Shown: piece by piece, positions 54,167 to 62,408 of the stretch | Layout of the letters: every line of letters begins with the position of its first letter | How positions within the stretch are numbered: position 1 is the stretch's first letter | Assembly (NCBI GenBank): GCA_016719485.1 | Contig: JADJZB010000004.1 | Location: 380,001 to 444,000, forward strand | DNA length: 64,000 bases | Source of the DNA: Holophagales bacterium | GTDB lineage: Bacteria > Acidobacteriota > Thermoanaerobaculia > UBA5066 | Direction: 5' to 3' | Program-made: the position numbers and the translations under genes | Notes under the pieces: generated by a model | Seen by the model: only the letters and a program-made list of their open reading frames with translations | Databases searched by the model: none | What the model was told of the DNA's origin: nothing

Positions 54167-54430
54167 ATGTCCCAGGCGAACGTGGAAAAGATCGTCGGAA
54201 GGCTCGTCACGGACGAGGATTTCCGGCGTGCTTTCCACGCGGATGCCGAGCGCGTCGTCCGAGACCTCGCAGAGAGGGGCTGCGAGCTCACACGCGCCGA
54301 GATCGCGACGCTCGTGGCACTCGACCCGCTCACCCTCGAGCGATTCGCCGACTCTCTCGATCCCCGCCTCCAGAAGGCGAGTCTCCGCGGCCCCGTGCCG
54401 CCCGCGGGGAACGCCGGGAGGCACCCTTGA
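54167..54430 (+). CDS. Small NHLP/Os1348-like (nitrile-hydratase-leader clan) protein
   Basis: 87 residues, helical. MSQANVEKIVGRLVTDEDF, then RRAFHADAERVVRDLAERGC, ELTRAEIATLVALDPLTLER and LDPRLQKASL. From memory this closely follows the Os1348-type NHLP-clan pattern, a family related to leader peptides of ribosomal peptide natural products. The C-terminal 15 residues (RGPVPPAGNAGRHP) are a possible core, but contain no Cys and only one usable Ser. No modification enzyme is adjacent; a kinase/pseudokinase gene converges on it. It may instead be a nonprecursor relative of the clan. A sigma-54 promoter precedes it. Confidence 0.7.
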   Translation: MSQANVEKIVGRLVTDEDFRRAFHADAERVVRDLAERGCELTRAEIATLVALDPLTLERFADSLDPRLQKASLRGPVPPAGNAGRHP

Positions 54431-54472
54431 GCATCCTCATCGATCGCTGCCCCGGCTCCCGGACCTGGCGGA

Positions 54473-54572
54473 GGAGTCCCATCCCCTTCTTCCCACCTCC
54501 TTTCCGCACCATTCCGCCTTCCACACAGGTCCACACCTCCATTTCCCCATCCTCTTTTCTCCTGCGAGAGGG
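54473..54572 (+). other. Polypyrimidine tract between convergent genes
   Basis: About 100 bases dominated by C and T runs (for example CCCCTTCTTCCCACCTCCTTTCC), noticeably lower in GC and with strand asymmetry. No credible gene lies in it. It sits between the NHLP-like gene and the kinase stop, and could affect termination or form triplex DNA. Confidence 0.5.
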
Positions 54573-54629
54573 CCGGGACGCCGGGGCATAGCGATCGCGA
54601 GCGGGGTGCGGTGTCCTCCGCGCCCCCCG

Positions 54630-56579
54630 TCAGCGAAGGCGGGTCTCGATCCAGCGGAGAAGGTCGACCCGTTCCGCCCAGCCCTGGGCATCGCTGACCT
54701 GGACGAAGGCGTCCCTCTCGGCCCCTCCGAGCATCGCGAGGACTTTCATCCGGGCCGCGACGTCGAAGAATCCCGCCACGACGCGACCGGTCGCGTCCGA
54801 CGTGGCTTTGACGGCCGAGGCGGTTCCCATCAGCTCCTGACGGAATCGCCGCCCCGTGGAGACGGCCGGGATGTCGAAGAGGGCCGCGACCGGGCGCGTC
54901 AGCCCCGCCTGCGTGGGTGACGGCTCGTCGGCGCCCTCGGGCGGCGGAGGGACGAAGAAGACGAGCTGCGGCGACACCGTGGCCAGCGTGTAGCCGGCCT
55001 CCTCGAGGGCCGCGAGGCCCTCGGCCACGCGACGCAGGATCGCGACGCGCTCGGGGAGGGAGGCATCCGGCCGCTCCGTCGACAGGTAGCGGTCGAGGTC
55101 GATCGCCCCTTCGAGAAGCGGCCGGACGATCCAGACGAGGAAGAGATCGTCGCCGATCCCCTGCCGCACGAGGTCCCGGAAGCTCCCCGGGAAGAGCTCG
55201 GGGTGACGGAGACGCACCCCGTTGAGATCTCCGAGGAGGGCCCGCCTCTGCTCGTAGAACGCGGCCTCCTCGGTCGCCGAACGGAACTCGAACGGGACGC
55301 CGACGAGGCGGCGGCCGAACGGGTCGTGCAGCTCCGCGAGAGGCCGCGCCTGGCCGTCCCCCGGGGTCCGGGCCGCGAAGGCGGCGTCGACGAGCCGGTA
55401 AGGTCCGACGAACTCCTCCGGCACCCGGGCGGGCGCTTCCACCACGGGCTCCACGCGCGGAGAGGCGACGAGCCGGGCGCGATCCCCCGGCGTCGCGGCG
55501 CCCCGCAGCGACTCGAGAGCCCGGACGACGACCGGGAGCCCAGGACGCTCCCGCCAGTTGGTGGCGCACATCGAGAGAACGAGCCTCCGCAGGGCTTCCG
55601 GCAGTGCCGCCGGGAGGGCCACGGGCATCTCCTCGAGTCGCTCCTTCTTCAGGACGAGCGACGTCATGCTCGTGTAGAAGCCCTCGGGGAAGCGGCCGTT
55701 CACGATGCGGACGAGGGTGATGCCGAGGGCGTAGACGTCCTTCGTCAGGACCATCCGGCGGCAGTCCTCCTGGTCCTCGGGCACCGTCTGAACGAAGTTC
55801 TCGGGGGGCATGTACGGGAGAGTGCCGTCGAGCGTGTTCGAGAGGCGGTACTGGTACAGCTGCTCTTCGACGGTGGAGACGATGTCGAAATCGATGAGGC
55901 CGACGCGCAGCCGCGCGTCGCCCCCCGTCCGCCTCTCGTCTACGCAGAAGTTCTCCGGCTTCACGTCTCCGTGGACGAGGCCGTGCCGCGCGAGGTGAAG
56001 GAGGCCCCGCGCGCCATGCCAGGCGAGGTCGAGGAGCGCGCCGTAGGTCAGGCCCTTCTCCTTGACGTACCGTGCCAGCGTCGTTCCGGGAGCGAAGTCG
56101 AAAAGCTCGCACGGCTCGCCGTCGACGGACCCGCTTCCCCAGAAACGTTGCAGCACCGGGTGGCGGTGGAGGACGGAGAGGCGCTCCCTCACGAGCTCGT
56201 TGCGGCGGCGCCGCATCTCCTCCTCCACGGCCGACTCGGCCGGGATGAGCCGCCTGACGACGAGCGCCCGCCCGGCGAGAAGATCCGCCGAGCGGGAGAC
56301 CGAGTTCATCCCTCCCTTGCCGAGGGGCTCGAGGCGCTCCAGGGGAAGGAGCGCTGGACGCCCTTCCTCTTCCGCCCACAGGAGAGAGAACCCGCGCGGC
56401 CCGACCACGTCCGTCCCGAGCGGCTCTCGGCCGAGCTCGGCCCGCACGCGATCCACGACCTGAACCCAGGCCCCCGGCGACGCGGCGATCTCCAGCGCGG
56501 CCCGCCCGACGAGCAGGCGCGCTGCGCGCAGAGACCTCGCGGCGCGCCGCCGCGGCCCGTCGGACGAAGCTCGGTTCAA
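54630..56579 (-). CDS. Atypical serine/threonine kinase with second degenerate kinase domain
   Basis: 649 residues from a TTG at 56579. The first kinase domain (about 80-360) has a glycine loop (LGKGGMNSVSRSA), but Arg replaces the usual beta-3 Lys (ALVVRRL). The catalytic loop is HGDVKPENF (HRD becomes HGD), and the metal motif is LIDFDIV (DFG becomes DFD). The catalytic Asp, Asn and metal Asp remain. A second region (about 390-580) resembles a pseudokinase: FYEQRRALLGDLNGVRLRHP, LVWIVRPLLEGAIDLDRYLS, EGLAALEEAGYTLATVSPQL, with FDIPAVST where DFG should be. It is probably a signalling scaffold or weak kinase. The WD40 gene precedes it on the same strand. Confidence 0.85.
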   Translation of the reverse strand: MNRASSDGPRRRAARSLRAARLLVGRAALEIAASPGAWVQVVDRVRAELGREPLGTDVVGPRGFSLLWAEEEGRPALLPLERLEPLGKGGMNSVSRSADLLAGRALVVRRLIPAESAVEEEMRRRRNELVRERLSVLHRHPVLQRFWGSGSVDGEPCELFDFAPGTTLARYVKEKGLTYGALLDLAWHGARGLLHLARHGLVHGDVKPENFCVDERRTGGDARLRVGLIDFDIVSTVEEQLYQYRLSNTLDGTLPYMPPENFVQTVPEDQEDCRRMVLTKDVYALGITLVRIVNGRFPEGFYTSMTSLVLKKERLEEMPVALPAALPEALRRLVLSMCATNWRERPGLPVVVRALESLRGAATPGDRARLVASPRVEPVVEAPARVPEEFVGPYRLVDAAFAARTPGDGQARPLAELHDPFGRRLVGVPFEFRSATEEAAFYEQRRALLGDLNGVRLRHPELFPGSFRDLVRQGIGDDLFLVWIVRPLLEGAIDLDRYLSTERPDASLPERVAILRRVAEGLAALEEAGYTLATVSPQLVFFVPPPPEGADEPSPTQAGLTRPVAALFDIPAVSTGRRFRQELMGTASAVKATSDATGRVVAGFFDVAARMKVLAMLGGAERDAFVQVSDAQGWAERVDLLRWIETRLR

Positions 56580-56647
56580 GCCGCCACGGCCACCGCCCCG
56601 GGAAGGGCGGAGACCTCTCCACTCGATCGGAGCGCCAGGAACGGCAT
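56576..56647 (-). CDS. Possible 23-residue upstream peptide coupled to the kinase
   Basis: An ATG at 56647, with GGAGG 7 bases upstream, opens a 24-codon frame (MPFLALRSSGEVSALPGAV and a few more). Its TGA overlaps the kinase TTG as TTGA. It could be a real leader that couples translation to the kinase. It could also be the true kinase N-terminus, separated by another single-base indel. Nothing in it is recognisable. Confidence 0.3.
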   Translation of the reverse strand: MPFLALRSSGEVSALPGAVAVAA

Positions 56648-56749
56648 CGTCGACACCTCCGGGGACTCGGGAAGTCTAGCGGCTCGGCGGTCCCGCTTCA
56701 CCTGTCCTGCGCGCTCGCGCCGGGACCGGGGCCCGGACCGCCGGCCGGC

Positions 56750-57607
56750 TCAGAGCGCCCAGACCCTCACCCGTCCGTCGGATCCCGCGTTCGCGAGTAG
56801 CCGTCCATCGGGCGACCAGCCGAGGCCGTAGACCCCCTTGATCGGCACGTCGATCGTCGAGAGGAGGGTACCGTCGACCGCGGAGCGGATCTGGATCGCG
56901 AAGTCGATCGACACCGCGATCCGCGTCCCGTCCGGCGAGAGTGCCGCCTGCAGCGCGCCCGGCCGCCCGAGGCGGACGGCAAAGAGCTCCTCCCCGCCGG
57001 AGACGCGTCGGAGACGGAGGGTCCCCTCGGCACCGGTCGTCGCCAGGAGCGCGCCGTCCGCCGAGAGCGCCATCGACGCCACCGCGGTCTGGTGCCCGGG
57101 ATACGCCCCCGACTTCGCCCGCCCCTTCACGTCCACGCGGTGGACCGATTCCGTCCCCGCCACGAGGAGCGAGCCGCCGTCCGCCGTGAAGGCCAAAGAG
57201 AAGAGGCGCCGGTCGAGGAGCGGGAGCGTCGCCACCTCGTCGTAGTTGCCGTCCCAGAGGACCGCCCGCGCCTTCGTCGAGATCGTTGCGAAGCCGCCCG
57301 TCGGCGACACCGCCGCGGCCACCTGTCCGTCGAGGACGTCCAGCTCCCGCCCGCCCGGAAACGACCAGATCCGGACGGTACCGTCAGAAGAGCCGCTCGC
57401 CAGAAGTCCGCCGTCTGCCGAGAACGACAGCGTGTTCACGCTGGCTTCGTGCCCCTCGAACGCGCCGTCGGGCGAGAACGAGGGAACCTTCCAGAGCCGG
57501 ATGCGAGCGTCCTGGCCGCACGATACGAGGGTCTCGCCGTCGGCCGTGAAGACCGCGCGCTGGGCGTGCTTTCCGTGGGCATCGAAAACCGCGATCGGCT
57601 GGGCCAT
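56750..57607 (-). CDS. WD40-repeat protein
   Basis: 285 residues from an ATG with AGGAGG 6 bases upstream. It is almost entirely WD40 blades: HGKHAQRAVFTADGETLVSC, GQDARIRLWKV, GHEASVNTLSFSADGGLLAS, GSSDGTVRIWSF, TGAEGTLRLRRV, LGWSPDGRLLANAG, SDGRVRVWAL. Seven blades are possible, making one propeller. No signal peptide is present, so it is cytoplasmic. It lies directly upstream of the kinase gene on the same strand (171-base gap) and could scaffold it. Many bacterial STK systems carry such propellers. Confidence 0.85.
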   Translation of the reverse strand: MAQPIAVFDAHGKHAQRAVFTADGETLVSCGQDARIRLWKVPSFSPDGAFEGHEASVNTLSFSADGGLLASGSSDGTVRIWSFPGGRELDVLDGQVAAAVSPTGGFATISTKARAVLWDGNYDEVATLPLLDRRLFSLAFTADGGSLLVAGTESVHRVDVKGRAKSGAYPGHQTAVASMALSADGALLATTGAEGTLRLRRVSGGEELFAVRLGRPGALQAALSPDGTRIAVSIDFAIQIRSAVDGTLLSTIDVPIKGVYGLGWSPDGRLLANAGSDGRVRVWAL

Positions 57608-57747
57608 CGTCGTCCTCCTGTCGGTCTTCCCGCCACCGGTCCGCGTGAGCTTACGCGCTCCGCTTCGCCCCGTGTCCACAGCGTTCGTCCGTTCCCTCGT
57701 CCCGCATCGGGCGCTACACTTCTTCATTCCGACCCGAGGAGTCGAGC

Positions 57748-58155
57748 ATGCCCGAGGCGCCCGGAGTCCCCGCCAACCCGATAGACCGTCGCACCTTCCT
57801 GGCGGCGTGCGCCACGGCCGTCTCGTCCTGTGCGCGGTCCACGCCCGAGCCTCCCGTTCCGAAGCCGTTCGAGCTGCCGCTCGAGCGGTTTCCCACGGGT
57901 GTCCGTGTGACCGTGAGCGTCTCCGGTCAGCCCGTCGAGATCCTCCGGTCCTCTTCCGGGGTCACCGCGCGCTCTCTCCTCTGCACGCACCAGGGGTGCG
58001 AGGTCTTCTGGTCCGACGACCAGACGGCCTACCTCTGCCCCTGCCACGAAGGCAAGTTCGACGCGTACGGCAGGCCGAAGGAGGGACCTCCACCCGCCCC
58101 GCTCAAGGTCCTCGCCGCCCGGATCGAAGGCCCGCTCCTGCTCGTCGGACCCTAG
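57748..58155 (+). CDS. Rieske-type 2Fe-2S protein with Tat signal
   Basis: 135 residues. The N-terminus PIDRRTFLAACATAVSSCA has the twin-arginine (RR) export motif, so folding with its cofactor before export is expected. The Rieske ligands are in LLCTHQGCEVFW (CxH) and AYLCPCHEGKFD (CxxH). It is small, like single-domain soluble or cytochrome bc1-type Rieske proteins. No quinol oxidase or oxygenase partner adjoins; the next gene (6-base gap) is an unrelated epimerase. A TACACT hexamer at 57715 and GAGGAG before the ATG give a normal leader. Confidence 0.92.
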   Translation: MPEAPGVPANPIDRRTFLAACATAVSSCARSTPEPPVPKPFELPLERFPTGVRVTVSVSGQPVEILRSSSGVTARSLLCTHQGCEVFWSDDQTAYLCPCHEGKFDAYGRPKEGPPPAPLKVLAARIEGPLLLVGP

Positions 58156-58161
58156 CCGCCG

Positions 58162-59718
58162 ATGTCCCTTCCCGCGCTCGTCGTGACCGGGGCGTCGGGC
58201 TTCGTCGGCCGGCACCTCCTCGAATCGCTCGCGGAGGACTACCGGATCTTCGGGATCGCTCGACGGTCCCAGCTCCGGTGCGGCGCCCCCATCCACCCGA
58301 ACATCACCTGGTTCCAGGTGGACATCGGCGAGCGCGAGCCCCTCGGCGAGGTCTTCAAGATGATCCGCCTCCTCGGCGGTGCCGAGACCGTCGTCCACCT
58401 CGCCGCTCACTACGATTTCACCGGCGAGGAGCATCCCGAGTACCAGCGAACGAACGTCGAAGGCCTGAGGAACACTCTCGACTTCTCCCGCGACCTCGGG
58501 GTGAGCCGGTTCATCTTCTCGAGCTCCGTCGCCGCCTGCCGGCTTCCAGCCCCCGGCTCGGCGCTCGACGAGGCCAGCCCACCCGACGGCGACCACGTCT
58601 ACGCGCGCACCAAGGCGACCGGCGAGGCCATGGTGAAGGAGTACGCGGCCTCCTTCCCGTCGACGATCGTCCGCTTCGCGGCCCTCTTCTCGGACTGGTG
58701 CGAGTACCCGCCGCTCTTCATGTTCCTCTCGACCTGGCTCTCCCCCGCGTGGAACCGGAGCATCCTCGGTGGCCGGGGCGAGTCGGCGATCCCCTACCTT
58801 CACGTCAAGGACGTCGCCGCAGCGCTGCGGCTCGTCCTCGAGAAGGGCCCGGGCGACCTCGCGCCGGGCGAGGTCCTGATCGCGAGCCCCGACGGTTCCA
58901 CGAGCCACCGCGAGCTCTTCGCGGAGGCGACCCGGGACTTCGAAGGGGATGCGCGCCACCCGATCCTGATGCCTCGCCCCCTCTGCGGGCCCGGGATGTG
59001 GGCGCGCGCTCTCTTCGGCCGGCTCACGGGCGAGATGCCGTTCGAACGGCCCTGGATGGCGAAGTACATCGACCTGAGGATGACGATCGACGCGAGCCGC
59101 AGCCGGGCGCGTCTCGGCTGGGCCCCGCGCCCCCGCCTGGAGCTGATCCGGAGGCTCCCGTTCCTGATCGAGAACCTCAGGATGGACCCCCTCGAGTGGA
59201 ACCAGAGGAACCGGGCCGCCATGAAGGAAGTCCACTTCCCAACGAACCTGCGCCTCCACCGCCTCCTCGAGAGGTACGAGGACGACGTCATCTCGGCGTA
59301 CCACGGCCACCTCGTCGGACCGCACGGTCCCATCCGCTTCGCGAACTACCAGCGGATCACCGAGGCGGAGCACGACTGGAATCACCGCGTGGTCTTCGGC
59401 CACCTCAAGAACGCGGTGAGGACGCGCGACAAGGGCGTTCTCCTCTCGTACTGCCGGCAGCTCGCCACGCGGCGCTTCGAACAGGGCTTCGCGGCGGACG
59501 AGCTCTGCGGCGCGCTCCTCGTCCTGAACCTCGTCGTCCACCGAGTCGTGCGGCGCGACCCGGAGGCGAAAGGGATGCGCCAGGAGCTCCTCGAGTACGT
59601 CACCGGCCCCCTCCGTCTCGGGTGCGACGAGATCCAGGAGGTCTTCGACGAGCTGATCGCGGCCCGGTCGCGCCAGGCCCGGTCCGGCCCGGCGCGGCCC
59701 GACGCCCGGGAGGGCTGA
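58162..59718 (+). CDS. NAD-dependent epimerase fused to RsbRD-like helical domain
   Basis: 518 residues. Residues 1-240 are an extended SDR: LVVTGASGFVGRHLLESLAE, VVHLAAHYDFTGEEH, FIFSSSVAACRLP and YARTKATGEAMVKEY (YxxxK). A middle substrate domain runs to about 370. The C-terminal 130 residues (YQRITEAEHDWNHRVVFGHL, then LATRRFEQGFAADELCGALL) resemble the RsbRD/histidine-kinase N-terminal helical domain used in stress-sensing proteins. A sugar epimerase joined to such a sensor is unusual. The role may be lipid- or polysaccharide-related modification tied to stress. The substrate is unknown. Confidence 0.85.
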   Translation: MSLPALVVTGASGFVGRHLLESLAEDYRIFGIARRSQLRCGAPIHPNITWFQVDIGEREPLGEVFKMIRLLGGAETVVHLAAHYDFTGEEHPEYQRTNVEGLRNTLDFSRDLGVSRFIFSSSVAACRLPAPGSALDEASPPDGDHVYARTKATGEAMVKEYAASFPSTIVRFAALFSDWCEYPPLFMFLSTWLSPAWNRSILGGRGESAIPYLHVKDVAAALRLVLEKGPGDLAPGEVLIASPDGSTSHRELFAEATRDFEGDARHPILMPRPLCGPGMWARALFGRLTGEMPFERPWMAKYIDLRMTIDASRSRARLGWAPRPRLELIRRLPFLIENLRMDPLEWNQRNRAAMKEVHFPTNLRLHRLLERYEDDVISAYHGHLVGPHGPIRFANYQRITEAEHDWNHRVVFGHLKNAVRTRDKGVLLSYCRQLATRRFEQGFAADELCGALLVLNLVVHRVVRRDPEAKGMRQELLEYVTGPLRLGCDEIQEVFDELIAARSRQARSGPARPDAREG

Positions 59719-59741
59719 TCGCCCCCGCCGGGTCTCGCCCG

Positions 59742-60128
59742 TCAGGGCGGGCTCGCCGACACCCGCCGGGCCAGGAGGATCGTCGCCGCGCCCATCGCCG
59801 CGTCCCCGGCAGCCGAGAGCGGGACCGACCACGCGTTCACGCCCAGTGCCCACGTCGCGAGGAGGAAGAGGACCGCCATCGCCTTCGCCGTGAGCAGGAT
59901 GACGACGCTCCCGTGCGCGAACCAGTCCACGAGGTAGGCCGTCGCGAGGACGAAGTGGAAGATCCCCGCCTGCCTCGCAAAGAAGAGCGGCGACACCTCA
60001 CCGAATCCGCCGAAGCGGGCGCCCCACTCCGTCGCAAAGAGCAGAGATGCCCCGACCGCGTAGCTGTGGAGCGCCACGAGGACGACCCAGACGGAGAGTT
60101 GGCGGGAGGCCGGGTGCGCCGCGCTCAC
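59742..60128 (-). CDS. Small four-helix membrane protein in the hydrogenase operon
   Basis: 128 residues from a GTG at 60128 that overlaps the hydrogenase protease stop as GTGA. Four hydrophobic helices: LSVWVVLVALHSYAVGASLL, FFARQAGIFHFVLATAYLV, VVILLTAKAMAVLFLLAT, and a C-terminal one. There are no cysteines or clear cofactor histidines beyond one or two. It is not recognisable as a known hydrogenase subunit. Position in the operon suggests a role in hydrogenase or electron transfer, but this is inference only. Confidence 0.75.
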   Translation of the reverse strand: MSAAHPASRQLSVWVVLVALHSYAVGASLLFATEWGARFGGFGEVSPLFFARQAGIFHFVLATAYLVDWFAHGSVVILLTAKAMAVLFLLATWALGVNAWSVPLSAAGDAAMGAATILLARRVSASPP

Positions 60129-60685
60129 GTCGCCGCCTCGTCCTCCCCCGCCCACCAGGGACGGGCCGGGACGGCGGCTTCGCGCTTCCGGACCGGAATC
60201 CCGACGCGCCGCAACTCGTCGACGACGGCTTCGGCTGCCGCGGGTATCGCCGCCGCGACCGCGGGCGTGAGCCCCAGCCCCTTCTCGACGCGCCCTGGCA
60301 CGATTCCGACGAGGAGGACCTCCTCGGGTCCGCTCCCGGCCATGTCGAGGTAAAGGAGGGTCTCCTTCACGCCCGGATCGTGAGGGCTCGTCCTGGGGCC
60401 CGGCGGGTGCTTCAGGATCTCGTCCTTCCGGTAGAGGCGGAGCTCTCCAGGGGACCCCGTGGACTTCACCGTGTCGACGAGGACGACGACGCGTGCGCCG
60501 CCGATGTGGGGGACGAGGTCGAGGCCCGGCGTCCCGACGTCGGTCAGGGACGCTCCCTCGCCGACGTCGTACGCCGCGCGGAGGTGCTCCACGACCCAGG
60601 GCCCCGCCGCGTCGTCCCCCATCAGGACGTTTCCGAGGCCGAGGACCCGGATCCGGGCTTCCTCTTCCCTGCCGCTTCCTCCCAT
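60125..60685 (-). CDS. hybD: [NiFe]-hydrogenase maturation protease (HybD/HupD family)
   Basis: 186 residues. Cleaves the C-terminal extension of the large subunit after nickel insertion. The start VLGLGNVLMGDDAAGPWVVE carries the nickel-sensing residues. TDVGTPGLDLVPHIGGA, VVVLVDTVKSTGSPGELRLY, and the later VGIVPGRVEKGLGL are all family features. A typical length is 150-180; here the N- and C-termini are slightly extended. It sits 13 bases after the large-subunit stop, the expected place. Confidence 0.93.
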   Translation of the reverse strand: MGGSGREEEARIRVLGLGNVLMGDDAAGPWVVEHLRAAYDVGEGASLTDVGTPGLDLVPHIGGARVVVLVDTVKSTGSPGELRLYRKDEILKHPPGPRTSPHDPGVKETLLYLDMAGSGPEEVLLVGIVPGRVEKGLGLTPAVAAAIPAAAEAVVDELRRVGIPVRKREAAVPARPWWAGEDEAAT

Positions 60686-60698
60686 GCCCGGCGCGGCG

Positions 60699-62399
60699 CT
60701 ACGCGAGCCTCACGCGGGCGATCTCCTTGCCCTCGACGTCGAGGGTGTGGATCGCGCAGGCGAGGCACGGGTCGAAGGAGTGGATCGTCCGCAGGACCTC
60801 GAGCGGCCGCTCGGCATCGGCGATCGGGTTCCCGATGAGCGACGCCTCGTACGGGCCCACCTGCCCCTTCGCGTCGCGCGGGCCGGCGTTCCAGGTGGAC
60901 GGGACGACGGCCTGGTAGTTCGCGATCTTTCCGTCCTTGATGACGATCCAGTGCGACAGGGTGCCCCGAGGCGCCTCGTGGAACCCGTAGCCCCGCTGCT
61001 CTCCGCTCGGGAACTCGGGCTTGCGGAAGATCTCCGTGTCCCCCTTCCCGATGTTCTCGACGAGGAGCTTCCAGTGTTTCTGGGTGATCTCGGCGATCAT
61101 GCAGGTGCGGATCATCCGGGCGGCATGCCGGCCGAGCGTCGAGTGGAGGATTTCCGGCCCGACCTTCGTCTTCGCGACGGCCCCGATCGTCTCGAGGGCC
61201 TTCGTGCCCCACCGCACCGTCGGCTCGTGCTTGAGGGCGAGCCCGACGAGGACCTGCGCGAGCGGGCCGACCTGCATCGGCTTGCCCTGGAACCGCGGCG
61301 CCTTCACCCACGAGTACTTCCCGTCGTCCTCCCACTTGCCGTACTTCGGGACGGTGTCCTCGTCGAACGGGTGCTTCTCCCAGTCGCCGTCGTACCAGGC
61401 GCGGGCGATCGACTCGGTGACCCCCTCCTTGAAGGTGTCGTCCCGGAAGCTCTTGATCTCCTTCACGGTCCCGAGGTCGCCGTTCAGGATCGTCCCGCCC
61501 GGGAGGTCGAACTGCGTTCCCTTCTCGTCGAGCGGGAAGTCGGGGACGGCGAGGTAGTTCTTCACGCCCGCGCCGTACGGCAGCCAGTCGGCGTAGAGCG
61601 CTCCGACGGCGCAGACGTCGGGGAAGTAGACCTGCTCCACGAACTGCTGCACCTCGTCGAGGGCTTCCTTGACGAAGTAGAGCTTGCTCATGTTGAGCGT
61701 CGCCTCGTTGTCGAGGTTGATGGCGTTCGCCACGCCGCCGACCGCGAGGTTCTGGATGTTCGGGGTCTTCGAGCCGAGGAGCGTGACGACCCTGTTGATC
61801 TTCCTCTGGTACTCCAACGCCTGGAGGTAGTGCGACACGGCGAGGAGGTTCACCTCGGGCGGCAGCTTCATCGCCGGGTGGCCCCAGTAGCCGTTCGCGA
61901 AGATCCCGAGCTGCCCCGCCTCGACGAAGCCCTTCAGCCGGTCCTGGACCGACTTCAGGACCGCCGTCCCGTTGTGCGGCCAGGGCGAAAGGCTCTCGGC
62001 GAGCGCCGACGTCTTCGCCGGGTCGGCCTTGAGCGCCGAGACGACGTCGACCCAGTCGAGCGCGGAGAGGTGGTAGAAGTGGACGATGTGGTCGTGCATC
62101 GCGTGCGCGCCCACGATCAGGTTCCGGATGTACTGCGCGTTCATCGGCACGTCGAGGTTCAGCGCGTTCTCGACCGTCCTCACCGACGCGATCGCGTGGA
62201 CCGTCGTGCAGACGCCGCAGAACCGCTGCGTGAAGAGCCACGCGTCGCGCGGGTCGCGGCCCTTGAGGATCTCCTCGATCCCGCGGAACATCTGCCCCGA
62301 GGACCAGGCGTTCTTCACGCGGCCGCCGTCCACCTCGACGTCGACGCGGAGGTGGCCCTCGATGCGGGTGACGGGATCGACGACGATTCGCTTCGACAT
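60699..62399 (-). CDS. hybC: [NiFe]-hydrogenase large subunit (HybC-like, group 1)
   Basis: 566 residues, carrying the nickel-iron active site that oxidises hydrogen. L1 motif RFCGVCTTVHAIAS near residue 60 and L2 motif FDPCLACAIH near the end give four cysteine ligands. The precursor extends 15 residues past the His for removal by HybD. RIEGHLRVDVEV begins the protein. No signal is needed because the small subunit normally carries the Tat signal; that gene (hybO) is expected just beyond the right edge. With hybA and hybB alongside, this is a membrane-bound uptake enzyme feeding electrons to quinone. Confidence 0.96.
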   Translation of the reverse strand: MSKRIVVDPVTRIEGHLRVDVEVDGGRVKNAWSSGQMFRGIEEILKGRDPRDAWLFTQRFCGVCTTVHAIASVRTVENALNLDVPMNAQYIRNLIVGAHAMHDHIVHFYHLSALDWVDVVSALKADPAKTSALAESLSPWPHNGTAVLKSVQDRLKGFVEAGQLGIFANGYWGHPAMKLPPEVNLLAVSHYLQALEYQRKINRVVTLLGSKTPNIQNLAVGGVANAINLDNEATLNMSKLYFVKEALDEVQQFVEQVYFPDVCAVGALYADWLPYGAGVKNYLAVPDFPLDEKGTQFDLPGGTILNGDLGTVKEIKSFRDDTFKEGVTESIARAWYDGDWEKHPFDEDTVPKYGKWEDDGKYSWVKAPRFQGKPMQVGPLAQVLVGLALKHEPTVRWGTKALETIGAVAKTKVGPEILHSTLGRHAARMIRTCMIAEITQKHWKLLVENIGKGDTEIFRKPEFPSGEQRGYGFHEAPRGTLSHWIVIKDGKIANYQAVVPSTWNAGPRDAKGQVGPYEASLIGNPIADAERPLEVLRTIHSFDPCLACAIHTLDVEGKEIARVRLA

Positions 62400-62408
62400 T
62401 CGTGCCCC

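Noticed and set aside
53631..54920. Plus-strand 429-codon frame spanning the NHLP-like gene
   Set aside because: It is a different frame from the NHLP-like gene and has shadow composition with many stops avoided by high GC only.
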